Notes: generated by a model not told the origin, from the letters alone. 64,000 nucleotides of DNA from Coriobacteriia bacterium (GCA_013336165.1 JAAXUF010000002.1:124001-188000); one strand, 5' to 3'. Positions 33,092 through 43,800 are shown, counted from the stretch's first letter. Numbers and translations: made by a program.

Positions 33092-35023
33092 CTACATCAC
33101 ACTCCCGAAGATGAGCGCGGCGGCAAGTCCGCAGATGAGCAGGACAACCGAGACAACCGTGCCGATGCGGGACAGCCGTCCTTCACCTAGGTAGGACTCC
33201 AGATACCAGTTGCGCGTGCTGGCGGGGGTGGCGTCTCCAAGAGAACCGGAGAAGGCCGTGACGCCCTCCGAGATGCCGACGCCGCCCATGTAGACCGGCA
33301 GATCCCGCTTCGATGCCCGAGCACGCCCGAGAGTGGAACCCAGAATGATCGCCAAGAGCGCGGCCATCGCCGCCATGATCATGAGGTTGCCCTGCGAGAT
33401 GGCCAAGGACACCGCCGGGAAGATCTCTCCCAGATAGGGCACCACGACTGCGGAGGAGATGAGCGGGAAGGCCACCGCCGCAAGAACCGTGAGTAGCGCC
33501 ATAAGCGCGATGGAAGCCCACTCCTCCGTGCGGATTGAGGCTTCGAGGTCGCTCGCTGGCCCCGCGATCGCGGTGACCTTGGCAAGCCACTTGGCCCAGA
33601 AGAAAAAGGTCGCCGCACTGCCGAACACAAGCAGGAAGACCAGGATGATGTTGCCCGAGTCGACGAATGCACCCAAGGCTGCCCACTTGGAGACGAGCAT
33701 GCCGAACGGCGCGATGAACATACCGGCGATGCCGATGACCATGAAGCGGGCAAGCGACGGCATCGAGGTGAAGAGCCCGTCCATGTCCTCGATGTCACGA
33801 GAGCCGATGTGGTGCTCGGCGGTGCCCACGCACAGAAACAGCAAGGACTTGGCCGCGGCATGGAAGATGATGAGGAAGATGGCCGCCCACACCGCTTCGG
33901 AGGTGCCGATACCGGCACACGCGGTAATGAGACCTAGGTTGGCGATTGTGGAGTATGCCAGCACGCGCTTGGCGTTGGATTGCGTAATGGCCGCCAGGGA
34001 GCACATCAGGAAGGTCACGCCTCCGACGAGCTGAACCGTGATGCCGGCGACGTTCCAGTGACCGGCGAGGCTCAAACCCAGCACCGGGGAGAGTTTGAGC
34101 AGAAGGAAAACGCCGGCCTTGACCATGGTCGAGGAGTGTAGAAGCGCGCTCGTGGGCGTGGGCGCGACCATCGCGCCCAAGAGCCACGTGTGGAACGGCA
34201 TCTGAGCGGCCTTGGTCATTGCCGCGAATGCGAGGAGCAGCACCGGTACCACGGTGGCGGCTCCGGAGAGACCGAGCGAGATGAGCCCGGAGAGTTCGAG
34301 CGTCCCAAACTGTGTGCCGATCCAGGCGATAGCGATAGCGAATCCAAGGCCGCCCGCTAGGTTCATGACGATCTGCAGGAAGGCGTTGTTTGTGGCTTCG
34401 GGCGTGCGCGTGTAGCCGATAAGCAGGAACGAGCACACCGTGGTGACCTCCCATGCGGTGAAGAGCCACGAGAGGTTGTTGGAAAACACCACACCAAACA
34501 TCGCGGAGAGGAAGAGGAACATCACCGCGAAGAACATCGGCCTTCTGTCGGGGACATCCGCATGGTGCTGCGCGAAATCGCGCATGTAGCCGATGGCGTA
34601 CACGCAGATACCCGAGCCGATGATGCCGATGATAAGGGCCATGATCACCGAGAGCGTATCGACATAGAGGTTGTTCTCAACCACGATCGCGTGGGCGGGA
34701 CCGAGATCGAACCACACCACGATTGCTGCCTGAATGGCGGCAAGGGCCACCGCAAGATACTGCTTATGCTTGAGCCCAACAAAGATGATGAAGAGTGAGA
34801 TCAAGAGGTCGATGCCCAATGCAGCGAGGCTCACCGCCTCGCTCTCGAATTCGAAGTGCACTGCCGAACCAGTCAGATACTGAACAGCCAACGCGATCGA
34901 CCCCGCCGCGATCGCGACTGCGGATACGGTGACGATCACCCCCCTTGCTCGGTCATTCCTGACCACCAAGAGAACTCCCGCCACGATCAGCGGAAACAAG
35001 ATCAAGAAACTTAGAGTTCCCAA
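33092..35023 (-). CDS. echA: Ech hydrogenase proton-pumping subunit EchA (NuoL-like)
   Basis: The 643-residue antiporter-like subunit has about 16 membrane helices. The charged residues of the ion channel are visible in AWEVTTVCSFLLIG, KAAQMPFHTWLLGAM and LHSSTMVKAGVFLL. It pumps protons or sodium as electrons pass from ferredoxin to protons. A long helix region and a basic loop lead to the C-terminal helix. The start is a TTG at 35023 with a long GGAGGAGGAGG upstream. It opens the ech operon. Confidence 0.92.
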   Translation of the reverse strand: MGTLSFLILFPLIVAGVLLVVRNDRARGVIVTVSAVAIAAGSIALAVQYLTGSAVHFEFESEAVSLAALGIDLLISLFIIFVGLKHKQYLAVALAAIQAAIVVWFDLGPAHAIVVENNLYVDTLSVIMALIIGIIGSGICVYAIGYMRDFAQHHADVPDRRPMFFAVMFLFLSAMFGVVFSNNLSWLFTAWEVTTVCSFLLIGYTRTPEATNNAFLQIVMNLAGGLGFAIAIAWIGTQFGTLELSGLISLGLSGAATVVPVLLLAFAAMTKAAQMPFHTWLLGAMVAPTPTSALLHSSTMVKAGVFLLLKLSPVLGLSLAGHWNVAGITVQLVGGVTFLMCSLAAITQSNAKRVLAYSTIANLGLITACAGIGTSEAVWAAIFLIIFHAAAKSLLFLCVGTAEHHIGSRDIEDMDGLFTSMPSLARFMVIGIAGMFIAPFGMLVSKWAALGAFVDSGNIILVFLLVFGSAATFFFWAKWLAKVTAIAGPASDLEASIRTEEWASIALMALLTVLAAVAFPLISSAVVVPYLGEIFPAVSLAISQGNLMIMAAMAALLAIILGSTLGRARASKRDLPVYMGGVGISEGVTAFSGSLGDATPASTRNWYLESYLGEGRLSRIGTVVSVVLLICGLAAALIFGSVM

Positions 35024-35042
35024 TCCTCCTCCTCCTTTGTGC

Positions 35043-35054
35043 TCTTGCTCAAGA
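35043..35054. promoter_or_regulatory. Short palindrome upstream of echA
   Basis: TCTTG-CT-CAAGA is a perfect 5-bp inverted repeat 20 bases before the echA start, just upstream of its ribosome binding site. It could be a regulator site in the 5' leader. Nothing else in the 254-base gap to the next gene (35024-35277) is recognisable. Confidence 0.25.
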
Positions 35055-35277
35055 ACATACGTCTAACTAGATATCACTCCTCTGAATCATTCGGTAGATG
35101 AACCCCTCGTCAGCGCCATCAACGGCATTAATCGACCCGCGAACGCACGCGTCAGGGCGCATTGAATGACGTCGGTCCACAGACGGCGTCCACAGAAGGA
35201 AAGCGGGCGGATGCGAATATGGCGCGGAGGTTGCATACTGGTGTACGCGCACGGCACGACCGCCACGCCGCGCCACG

Positions 35278-36519
35278 ATGGCGCTCTTGAGACGATTACT
35301 GATTCTGCACACGGGAGGCCACCTCTTGGCGCACGTACGCTCGCTCTTCTTCAAGGGACCGCTCTCTTCCGTCGAGAACAAGGCGATCACTGCCTTCAAG
35401 CTGGGGCGGCCCAGCGACGTGATCTGGAACATCACCAACCGCTGCAACCTGCTCTGTGATCACTGCTACATGGCCGCCGACGGCCACGGCCGACCCGCCG
35501 AACTCACCGATGCCGAGACGATCGCGCTCGTCGACCAGATGGGCGAACGCCGCCTGCCGGCCCTCTTCCTTTCGGGTGGCGAACCGATGCTGCGGCCGAA
35601 CTTCTGGGATATCCTCGAACGGACGCACAGCCACGGCATCCGGCCGACCATCTCGACCAACTGTACACTCATCGACCGCGACGCCGCCCAGCGCCTGAAA
35701 GCCAAGGGCGTCCGCTGGGTCGCGACCTCGCTTTACGGCCCCGACGAGTTTCACGACGCAATGGTCGGCGTGCCCGGCACCCGCGCGCGAGTACTAGAAG
35801 CGATCCGTACACTTCGCGAAGAGAGCGTCGGCGTCGCGGTCAAAACCGCCATCAGCGCCGCGACCTGGCCCTACGTCTACGACCTCATCGCCGAGGCCAA
35901 GGCGCTTGACTGCGGCCTCATCTACTTCTGCGACCTCATCACCGCCGGCCGCAGCGAAGGCGAGGACGACGGCCGTATCACCGCCGAACAGTGGCGCGAA
36001 CTCGGCGACTTCGTCGTCGACGACATCCTGTCCAAGGAATCCACGCTGGAGTGGGACATCGGCGCGATGCCGTCATTTATCCCCTACGTCGCCGAGCAGT
36101 TCCTCGAGCGCGACTTAGACATCAGCAATGGGCTCGAGCGGCTCAAGATCGTCTCGGCATGCCCTGTGGGTAAGGGGCACATGAACATCAACTCCGAGGG
36201 CGGCATCATGCCGTGCCAGTTCGCGCAGGACTGGACGATCGGCAACGTGCGCGAGATGTCGCTGCAAGACGCCGTCGCCGAGCTCTACAAGCTCGACCAG
36301 CAGGAAGCGAAGGGGGCATGCTCCCCCGAGGAGTGCGAGTACTCCCGTATCTGCCGAGGCTGTCGGGCGAAGGCGTGGCAGCGCACCGGCGATCCGATGG
36401 CCGAAGACGTGACCTGCCTGCTGCACGCGGGCGGCGACCGCGCGCGCGTGGCCGCGGAGATGGCGGCGGCACCGGAGTTCGTGCGAGGCGCGCCGTGCTC
36501 GGCGCCGGGATCCTGCTGA
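35278..36519 (+). CDS. Radical SAM/SPASM protein
   Basis: The 413-residue protein has a radical SAM domain with NRCNLLCDHCYMA near residue 53 and GGEPMLRP for SAM binding. The C-terminal SPASM region contains CPVGKG, GGIMPCQFA and CSPEECEYSRICRGCR, which can bind two more 4Fe-4S clusters. It resembles the PqqE/AhbC-AhbD/NirJ branch, which modifies peptides or tetrapyrroles. No substrate peptide or heme gene lies next to it. The ATG at 35278 has no clear ribosome binding site, so a different start is possible. It ends GAPCSAPGSC. Confidence 0.8.
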   Translation: MALLRRLLILHTGGHLLAHVRSLFFKGPLSSVENKAITAFKLGRPSDVIWNITNRCNLLCDHCYMAADGHGRPAELTDAETIALVDQMGERRLPALFLSGGEPMLRPNFWDILERTHSHGIRPTISTNCTLIDRDAAQRLKAKGVRWVATSLYGPDEFHDAMVGVPGTRARVLEAIRTLREESVGVAVKTAISAATWPYVYDLIAEAKALDCGLIYFCDLITAGRSEGEDDGRITAEQWRELGDFVVDDILSKESTLEWDIGAMPSFIPYVAEQFLERDLDISNGLERLKIVSACPVGKGHMNINSEGGIMPCQFAQDWTIGNVREMSLQDAVAELYKLDQQEAKGACSPEECEYSRICRGCRAKAWQRTGDPMAEDVTCLLHAGGDRARVAAEMAAAPEFVRGAPCSAPGSC

Positions 36520-36538
36520 TCTTCGCGTGAGCAAAAGA

Positions 36539-36563
36539 AAGGACCCCGTCTCCGGGGCCCCTT
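36539..36563 (+). terminator. Probable terminator of the radical SAM gene
   Basis: AAGG-A-CCCCG, loop TCTC, CGGGG-CC-CCTT form a GC-rich stem 20 bases after the stop codon, followed by pyrimidine-rich DNA. The rest of the gap to the Ogt gene (36564-36888) contains no open frame or RNA gene that I can support, apart from the inverted repeat at 36830-36857. Confidence 0.45.
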
Positions 36564-36829
36564 CCCATCGCTGCCGAACAGCGACGTTCATCCGATTTCT
36601 CGGTTTGCGCTAACGCTCGGGTTTGTCACCCGGAACGCCGCCGCCCTACGCGGGCCCGACCTCCGCATGCGCGGAATCGGTCAGGACCAGCACAGCGATG
36701 TGATTACTTCGCACTGCTGGATCACCCCCTTCGAGTCGGCGGGTCGCCCGAATGCGCCCCTCGGAATGCTCCGTGACATTGGGGACAGCGATTGTCATGC
36801 CGACTTCTCTCAACAGATGGAATCTGCAT

Positions 36830-36857
36830 GTCTCTCGGGGGTAGACTCCCGATAGAC
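36830..36857. repeat. Inverted repeat upstream of ogt
   Basis: GTCT-C-TCGGG (36830-36839) faces CCCGA-T-AGAC (36848-36857), nine paired bases with one mismatch, 31 bases before the ogt start. It may be an operator or a terminator of an upstream transcript. Confidence 0.4.
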
Positions 36858-36888
36858 ACTATTCCGCGCACAATGAGGGGACCGCCCC

Positions 36889-37407
<519 letters not shown>

Positions 37408-37428
37408 CGGACCGCCCTTTATGCGCCG

Positions 37429-37980
37429 CTAGTCAAGAACCGTATAGTACGCGGCCTTCCCGGCACACATCGCACAGAGCGTACGCCCATGGACAACGAC
37501 CTCTCGGCCGTCCATCACGAACTCGCCGCACTCCTCGCATTGGGCCTTACGGTGGGTTCCGGGCATGTCCTCGAGTGCAATGTCAACATAGACGGACTGC
37601 ACTGTGAAGAGTTCCTCATCCGAGAAAGGCTCAAGAAACGCGATCAGGTCCCCTTCCTTAGGAATCTTCGGCACCTCAGGGCGCGGGACAACGCGAATCC
37701 CCTTGCCCGTGCGGGAATCCACAAACGTCATCGCCATTCTGCCTATGTCGATCAGCTTGAGGCGACGCTTGCCGATGGTGAGGCCGGTGACGGCATACGC
37801 GCCATCGGACGCGCAGCGAGCCGCCTCGACATACACCATGAGATCGCGATCCTGGCGGGGATCCTCGATGCCGAGAGCCGCGCAGGCGTACCGCGCCATC
37901 CGCACTCCAAGAACGATGCCGCCACACAAGTGACCGTGGTAGGCACAGCCGACTGCCATGTCTTCTTCGAACGTTTTCAT
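37429..37980 (-). CDS. FmdE-family protein with zinc-ribbon tail (copy 1)
   Basis: The 183-residue protein is an FmdE-type domain (PF02663), named after subunit E of formylmethanofuran dehydrogenase. The family signature is YHGHLCGGIVLGVRMA, followed by VYVEAARCASDGAYAVTGLTIGKRRLK. The end carries two CxxC pairs (CEECGE and CAMCAG), a DksA/zinc-ribbon-like metal site. FmdE proteins are linked with tungsten or molybdenum enzymes and metal uptake, but their activity is not known. Its ATG overlaps the stop of the DUF364 gene upstream. It is the last gene of the element-B operon and has a paralogue at 55777-56352. Confidence 0.82.
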   Translation of the reverse strand: MKTFEEDMAVGCAYHGHLCGGIVLGVRMARYACAALGIEDPRQDRDLMVYVEAARCASDGAYAVTGLTIGKRRLKLIDIGRMAMTFVDSRTGKGIRVVPRPEVPKIPKEGDLIAFLEPFSDEELFTVQSVYVDIALEDMPGTHRKAQCEECGEFVMDGREVVVHGRTLCAMCAGKAAYYTVLD

Positions 37981-38798
37981 AGGTACTCTCCTTGTGCAGA
38001 AGATGCTTCTTGTGGATAGAGTTTTGATCCGATCCGCCGAGCATAATCATCAGCTGTTATCTGAACAGCAACGGCGCCGTGTTTCCATATGCCGTGCACG
38101 CCCGCCTCGGCGGTCGTACGCCAGACACCATCGCGATCGGCGACTATTGTGCCTGCAAGCACGTCGACGCCCCACTCGAAGAGTATGGGCGTGAGTGGAA
38201 CACTTGGCCCGACCATCACCACACACGCATCTCTTGCGAGTTGCAGGATTCTCGGCAGCGTCTTGTTGATGAGGGTGACACCTGTGATGAAGAGGTAATC
38301 CTGCTCGGGTAGAAGGTATTCCTCGGCGAAATCGGGCAGATCGCCCGGCTGAGTGCGGCGTTCAAAGACCGAGAGCTCGCAGATGTCACTTAGCACCTCG
38401 AGTTCCGGGAAATGGCCGATGACCCCGACCTTCTTCCCGACAACATCAGAACGCAGGGAGTGGAAGGCCATCGGCGCTGCCAGCTGAGCAAGAGACCGTC
38501 CGGTCCACTCCTCGATACGGTGCGCAATGTTGTAGTGCGCGTTCATCGCGGCCATCCCCAGCGAGGCCTCAGAAAGGCTCCAGCTCCGGACAGATTCTGC
38601 GAGGGCCCGGAGGCTCCGTCCTGTGGCCGAAGCCCGCATCCCTCCCCCTTCGCAGCATTCGTCTCTGCACGTCATTGCGACGCCCAGCCCGCCCGCGTCG
38701 ACCAGCGTCCAGCCGCTTCCAATCAGATAGGATTCGACAAGCCGGTCCTCCGGGATCTCGGCGAGCAGTCGGTCGTACAGTCCCCAGCTATTAGTCAC
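37977..38798 (-). CDS. DUF4213/DUF364 protein, putative metal chelation (copy 1)
   Basis: The 273-residue protein has an N-terminal DUF4213 domain and a C-terminal DUF364 domain, described as putative heavy-metal chelation. Visible features are GMAAMNAHYN, the Rossmann-like KVGVIGHFPEL and FITGVTLINKTLPRIL, followed by VGPSVPLTPILFEWGVD, all typical of the family. Cysteines in the first half (CRDECCEGG) could bind metal. The GTG at 38798 follows AGGAAGG. It lies between the surface protein and the FmdE-like gene and overlaps the latter by four bases. A paralogue is at 54944-55777. Confidence 0.82.
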   Translation of the reverse strand: MTNSWGLYDRLLAEIPEDRLVESYLIGSGWTLVDAGGLGVAMTCRDECCEGGGMRASATGRSLRALAESVRSWSLSEASLGMAAMNAHYNIAHRIEEWTGRSLAQLAAPMAFHSLRSDVVGKKVGVIGHFPELEVLSDICELSVFERRTQPGDLPDFAEEYLLPEQDYLFITGVTLINKTLPRILQLARDACVVMVGPSVPLTPILFEWGVDVLAGTIVADRDGVWRTTAEAGVHGIWKHGAVAVQITADDYARRIGSKLYPQEASSAQGEYL

Positions 38799-38849
38799 TC
38801 CGACGCCATCCTTCCTGCTCTCTCGCTGACCCCCTCAAGACAAGCGCGA

Positions 38850-38877
38850 CTCCCGAGGCTAACCCCAGCCTCGGGAG
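38850..38877. terminator. Perfect hairpin between the surface protein gene and DUF364 gene
   Basis: CTCCCGAGGCT and AGCCTCGGGAG form an 11-bp stem with a 6-base loop, 35 bases after the surface protein stop. No T-run follows on the minus strand. It probably lowers or protects the downstream part of the transcript. Confidence 0.6.
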
Positions 38878-38911
38878 CATAGTTGCGCTTCGCCCACTGA
38901 AGAGCGGATCG

Positions 38912-40462
38912 CTACTCAGCGAGCCAGTATGCGACTCCTTCGTTCACGTATGTGTCGGACCAACGAGCGATCACGACGTCGCGCTCCCCGGTGGAAGCGG
39001 TGTAGAAGTGGCTGCCGTTGGTCTTGTTGTAGAAGCGGTAGACGGGGGTCGCTCCGGCTCTCGCCGTCGCACACACGTTGTATGCCACGCCCTCGTACTG
39101 ATAGATCGCAGACCAACGAGCGATCACGACGTCGCGCTCCTCGGTGGAAGCGGTGTAGAAGTGGCTGCCGTTGGTCTTGTTGTAGAAGCGGTAGAGCGGG
39201 GCGTTGTTGTACGGATCTGCCGTATTTACGGAAAGGGCCACGCCCTCACTTGCGTATGTGTCGGACCAACGAGCGATCACGACGTCGCGCTCCTCGGTGG
39301 AAGCGGTGTAGAAGTGGCTGCCGTTGGTCTTGTTGTAGAAGCGGTAGACGAACGAAAGGTTCGATCCCATCTTGATCGCAAAGGTCACCGTCTTGGTTCC
39401 TGTGTAGTTGCCCTTGCCGGCGAGGGTCACCGTCGCCGTACCGATGTTGATGTTGTCGGCGTAGGTCACCGTGTAGTCGGTGTCCTTGACCAGCGTTGCA
39501 GACCCGTCGGTCAGAGTGACGCTCGGCGTGATCGCCGAGCCCGTGTAGGCCTGGTCGGGGATGGCGGAAGCGGTCGCATTGGCCAGAGCACGCGTGATGG
39601 TGACCGAGTTGACCTTGGACGGGAAGCGGTTGCCCCCGTTTGCCGCCGGGGTCGTGGAGGCGAAACCGGCGAGGAAGCGCGGCGTGTCGGAGGTGTTGGT
39701 CGAGACGCTTGCCAAGGTATCGGCGGCCGTCCCTGAAACGGCGGCATTGCCGCTCTTAAGGGCGATCACAGCCGGCGCGGCACTGCCTTCACCGGACAGC
39801 GAGCCGCTCGGTGTGGTGTCGCCGTAGAAGTAGAGGTTGGCCGAGAGCTCCTCGTAGGTCGGATAGTACTTCGTGTAGGCGCCGTCGGTTGCCGCGAAAC
39901 TCAGCGTCTTGCCCGCCGCCCAGGTGCCGGCTGGCAGACTCGAGGCCGCGAAGATGTCTGAGAGCGTGACGTGAGAGTCAGTGCCAATAAGCTGCCAGAC
40001 GCCGTTCTTGTTGTACATGTAGCCAAGCTTGCCGCTCGTGGCCATCGACGCGAGGTCGGCGCTCGTGAAGGCCTTGGCCACCTGGACGGCGCCAGAGGCG
40101 TCGACGTACTTCACGGTGAATGCGGCCACAATCTTGAAAGATACTGTCTTTGTGCCCGTGTAGTTGCCCGTGCCCGTGATCGTGATACTCGCGGTACCGG
40201 GGTTGGTATTGTTGGCGTAGCCCAACGTGTAGTCGGTGTCCTTCACGAGCGTAGTGCTACCGTCAGTGATTGTCACGTTCGGTGTGATCGCCAACCCGGT
40301 ATAGGCTTGGTCCGCGACGGAGGCTACCGTGGTGCTGGCGATGTCGGTTCCAGTCGCAAGAGCAGTGAGTGGAGTGAGCGCCAGCAGCAACGCCGCCGTC
40401 AATATGACGCTGGTGATCTTCCCTCCTCGGATTATCCGACGAACTCTCTTGTGTAGATTCAC
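38912..40462 (-). CDS. Secreted surface protein with Ig-like, Moco-fold-like and DUF5648 repeats
   Basis: The 516-residue secreted protein has a signal peptide (GTG at 40462, cleaved near TALATG). Two MBG-like beta repeats (SVADQAYTGLAITPNVTI and SAIPDQAYTGSAITPSVTL) flank a middle domain of about 170 residues (LSDIFAAS...LSFAATDG). The last 150 residues are three copies of a 51-residue repeat, YRFYNKTNGSHFYTAST-type, a DUF5648 domain found in cell-surface and glycan-binding proteins. Downstream are DUF364 and FmdE genes, upstream RNA element B and a leader frame whose stop overlaps the GTG start. It likely acts outside the cell as a capture protein. Confidence 0.8.
   Translation of the reverse strand: MNLHKRVRRIIRGGKITSVILTAALLLALTPLTALATGTDIASTTVASVADQAYTGLAITPNVTITDGSTTLVKDTDYTLGYANNTNPGTASITITGTGNYTGTKTVSFKIVAAFTVKYVDASGAVQVAKAFTSADLASMATSGKLGYMYNKNGVWQLIGTDSHVTLSDIFAASSLPAGTWAAGKTLSFAATDGAYTKYYPTYEELSANLYFYGDTTPSGSLSGEGSAAPAVIALKSGNAAVSGTAADTLASVSTNTSDTPRFLAGFASTTPAANGGNRFPSKVNSVTITRALANATASAIPDQAYTGSAITPSVTLTDGSATLVKDTDYTVTYADNINIGTATVTLAGKGNYTGTKTVTFAIKMGSNLSFVYRFYNKTNGSHFYTASTEERDVVIARWSDTYASEGVALSVNTADPYNNAPLYRFYNKTNGSHFYTASTEERDVVIARWSAIYQYEGVAYNVCATARAGATPVYRFYNKTNGSHFYTASTGERDVVIARWSDTYVNEGVAYWLAE
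38958..39349 (-). repeat. Three near-identical 86-base units with a 153-base period
   Basis: The units begin at 38958, 39111 and 39264, exactly 153 bases (51 codons) apart, and differ at only a few positions. They encode the FYNK-NGSHFYTAST core of the DUF5648 repeats. Near identity of the DNA shows recent duplication or gene conversion. They are coding repeats, not a CRISPR array. Confidence 0.9.
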
Positions 40463-40599
40463 GCTGTCTTGTCCCCTTTCATGATCGAGAGCCGCACGAC
40501 GCGGCAATCCGGCAGACGACGCCTTGCTTCCCTTGACACTCCCCCGAAAGCGCACGGCGCCCAGCGAGGATTCTCCAGTGCGAGCCAAGATTCAGCCAC
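40459..40599 (-). CDS. 46-residue leader frame coupled to the surface protein gene
   Basis: A GTG at 40599 follows the GGAAAGGAG at the 3' end of RNA element B by eight bases and opens 46 codons (starting MAESWLALENP) to a TGA at 40459-40461. The stop overlaps the GTG of the surface protein (GTGA), so its translation should feed that gene. The same GTGGC-G start lies after elements C and D. The peptide is basic and has no known motif. Confidence 0.5.
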   Translation of the reverse strand: MAESWLALENPRWAPCAFGGVSREARRRLPDCRVVRLSIMKGDKTA

Positions 40600-40607
40600 G
40601 ACTTCGC

Positions 40608-40735
40608 CTCCTTTCCAATTCCACCCCATATGAACTGGGGTTTCGGGTGGTCGGGGCGTTTCCAGCCCGGCCAGTGCCTTCGCGGCAGGAACCGCATCCA
40701 TTGGCGCAAGCCGGTAGGACGACGGTCTCGGAGCG
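40608..40735 (-). ncRNA. RNA element B, candidate Moco-family riboswitch
   Basis: On the minus strand it reads CTCCGAG, a GACCG/CGGTT stem, TGCC-GCGA-AGGCA (a GNRA-capped hairpin), GGGC-TGGAAAC-GCCC, CGACCACCCG, a hairpin CCCCA/TGGGG and GGAAAGGAG. Base changes against copies A, C and D keep pairing, for example in the GNRA hairpin (TGCC/AGGCA versus GCCC/GGGC). It precedes the leader frame and the surface protein, DUF364 and FmdE genes. Confidence 0.7.
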
Positions 40736-40804
40736 GATCTTCAATTGCTACGTCTTTGTCGCGACCTCCTCACTGAATAGACGGTGCGTCTTCCGGCTGA
40801 AAAA

Positions 40805-43800
40805 CTACGGCGCCAGCCAGAACACCGGCCCTTCGTAGGTATATGTGGACGACCAGAGTGCGACAACGGTGTCGCGCTCCTCGGCTGATGCCGTGTAGAA
40901 GTGGCTGCCGTTGAGCTTGTTGTAGAAGCGGAATACCAGTGTCGCTCCCACGACATTCGCCGCGCAGACGCAATATGCGGGTCCCTCGTAGGTATACGTG
41001 GACGACCAGAGTGCGATGACGGTGTCGCGCTCCTCGGCTGATGCCGTGTAGAAGTGGCTGCCGTTGAGCTTGTTGTAGAAGCGGTACAGCGGAGCGCTGT
41101 TGTTGGGGTTCGCTGTGTTAACCGAGTATGCCGGCCCCTCGTAGGTGTACGTGGATGACCAGCGGCCGATCACGACGTCGCGCTCCTCGGCTGAGGCCGT
41201 GTAGAAGTGGCTGCCGTTGAGCTTGTTGTAGAAGCGGAAGACCGGCATGGGCGTCGACGCTGCCTTCACCGTGAAACCGACTGTTGTAGTGGCCTCTGCG
41301 TTTCCTGCAGCGTCGGCCGACCAGAAATGCAGCGTGTGGTTGCCGACCCCGGACACGCTCACAGGCGCCGAGTACGTCCTCTGCGGATCGGCGTCCAGGA
41401 TGTAATAGGTGCTGACGCCGCCCACGCCGACATCGGTCGCCGACAGCATGAACATCGCCGAACCCGTGTAGCTGCCTCCCGAAGTGATGCCGGCGAGCGT
41501 TGTCACCGGTGCGATTCTGTCGGCGACGATCGAAAACGTCGCGCTCTTGGTCCCGGTGTAGTTGCCCTTGCCGGTGATGGTGAGACTGGCGGCTCCCACC
41601 GCCACATTGTCCTGGTAGGCGATGGTGTAGTCCGTGCCCTTCGCGAGCGTGGTGGAGCCGTCCTTCACCGTGGCCGTTGGCACTATCGCCGAGCCGGTCT
41701 GGATCTGATCGGGGATCGCCGAGATGCTCGCCGAGGAAATCGCCTTCGGTGTGATCGTGAAGGTCGCGTTCTTGGTCCCTCCGTATTCGCCCTTACCCGT
41801 GATCGTGACAGTCGCGGTGCCAGTGTTGACGTTGTTGGTGTAGGCAACGGTGTAGTCGGTCCCCTCGGCGAGCGTTGTCGAACCGTCCGTCACGACAACT
41901 GTTGGCGTGATGGCCGAACCGGTGTACGTCTGGTTGGAAATCGCTGCGATTGAGGCAGTCGAAATGGGCGCGCCTGCAACGATCGCGAAGTCCTTGGTAA
42001 CGGCGCTTCCGAGCACGTTTGAGCCGCTCGGCGTTATCGTGACGTGCCCTGTGCCGAGACCGTTGTTGTTGCTGTACGCAAGCGTGTAGTCAGTGCCCGA
42101 CTTGAAGTTGAGGGGCGCGCCGGTTGACGCATCGGTAAAGGTGACCTCCGGCGTCACAGGGCTCCCGGCGTAGAATGCCTGCGCGACTGAGATGTTGACG
42201 CTTCCGTCGCTCAGACTCGCCGGGGTGATCGAGAACGTCCCTATGAACGTCGAGGCGTTCGTCGCGGACGTACCCCGCAGATGAGCTCCCTCCGCGTTAC
42301 CGGCAACCGTGACGGTATACGCATTCCCGACGTTGGTGACGCCGCCGCCCTCCCCGGGGCCGGACTGGTTCACGGTAACCGTGAAGTCGCTGGGATCAAA
42401 AGCGGCACTCTTGCCTGAATCGACGATCGTGACCGACGGGACGATCGCATTACCGGTGTAGATGTAGGAGTTCTTCGCGTACGCGATGGAAGCCCATTGG
42501 TAGTAGCGCCAGTTGCTGATGTATGTGCTCGTCCTTACGCCGTTGTGGTCATAGTAGTAGTAGTACTTGTGATCGAGCGTCGCAGGCCGGATCTCGACCT
42601 CAAGGCTAAGAGAGAAGTCTGCCGCGAGATTCAGGTAGTTGGTCGATGCCAAGGTATTCGGCACCAGTCTTAGCGTGTAGATTCCAGGTTCGGCCGCCTT
42701 GGACACAGGCTCGGCATTCGCATTCAGGATTTGGGTGACGCTGAAGCAGCCCTTCTCGTACGCGTTCACCGCTTCGCCGGTGATGTGAACGGTCGGATCG
42801 GTCTTCCATGCAACGGTTAGGATGGATGCAAGGTCGGCCGCCGAGTAGCCGTTGACCCGGTAGGCGAACGCCTTGCCGACGTAGGACATCACGGGGTTGT
42901 CGGAATCGCCATTGCCGATCTTGATGTTCGCGTAGGTGTCAAAATCGGACGCCTTCAGGGTGCCCTTGTTGATCGTGAACGGCTTCGCCACGGACGTGCC
43001 TGTGTAAAATCCCTCGCCCGTGACTGTCAGGTTTCCGGTGCCCGGCCTAGCGTTCGCCGAGACGCTCAGTCCGCTCAGTTCATAGTCCACACCCGCAACC
43101 AGCGTCTCGTGCGTCGAGTTGTCGGTGACGATCACCTGAGGAACCGGTGTTCCGGCGGGGGTGTAGGTCACCGACCCTAGGGTAACCGTGCATCCGGTCC
43201 CGATGTTGGTGAGAGGCCTACTTGAGATCGTCCACGACAAGGTCACCGTGGCGAACCTGACGCTTCCCTCCTCGGTAGGCACGATGGCGTAGTACAAGAC
43301 GTCGCCGACTTGATAGGTCGTCGGAGAGGTGATCGTCGCGCCGCCGCGAACAAGATGATCGAACGTGGCTGTGTAGTTGGAGGGATCGACGGTGTTCCCA
43401 ACGTACGTGACCTTGGGTGTCATTCCTGTCGGCAGCTGGCCGCCGTTGTACGCAACCTCATTGCGAATCTGGCCAACTGCAAGCTTGCCGTCGCCGTTCG
43501 TCGCAGTAACCTGGTTGATATCGAAGGTCATCAGCACGTAGTTGGAAAGCCACGTATCACCCGACCCATAGCGGACTGTCACTGCTCCTGTGGTCTGCGC
43601 TTCCAGATTCGCAACCGCGCCTGCGTCGATCAGATCGCCGCTGGATCCCCCGCCATAAATGGCGAGGTAGTCTCCGCCGTTGGTAAGGCTGCGGCTTCCC
43701 CACAACACACCCATGACCTCGGGGTTGATCTCCTCACCGGTGTAGTCAACGCTCATCCCGTAGACCGGATTACCGCTGCCGTCCACGTGAAGCGGCTCGG

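Noticed and set aside
36667-36855. Small open frame of 62 codons before ogt
   Set aside because: No ribosome binding site, no conserved pattern, and it runs through an inverted repeat.
40459-40735. Extension of the surface protein up to 40588
   Set aside because: The longer frame would put about 42 non-signal residues before the signal peptide. The GTG at 40462 gives a normal signal sequence and overlaps the leader stop.
38958-41242. Short regular repeats that could be a CRISPR array
   Set aside because: The period is 153 bases (51 codons), the repeats lie in frame inside two long genes and encode a protein repeat. There are no short unique spacers and no cas genes.
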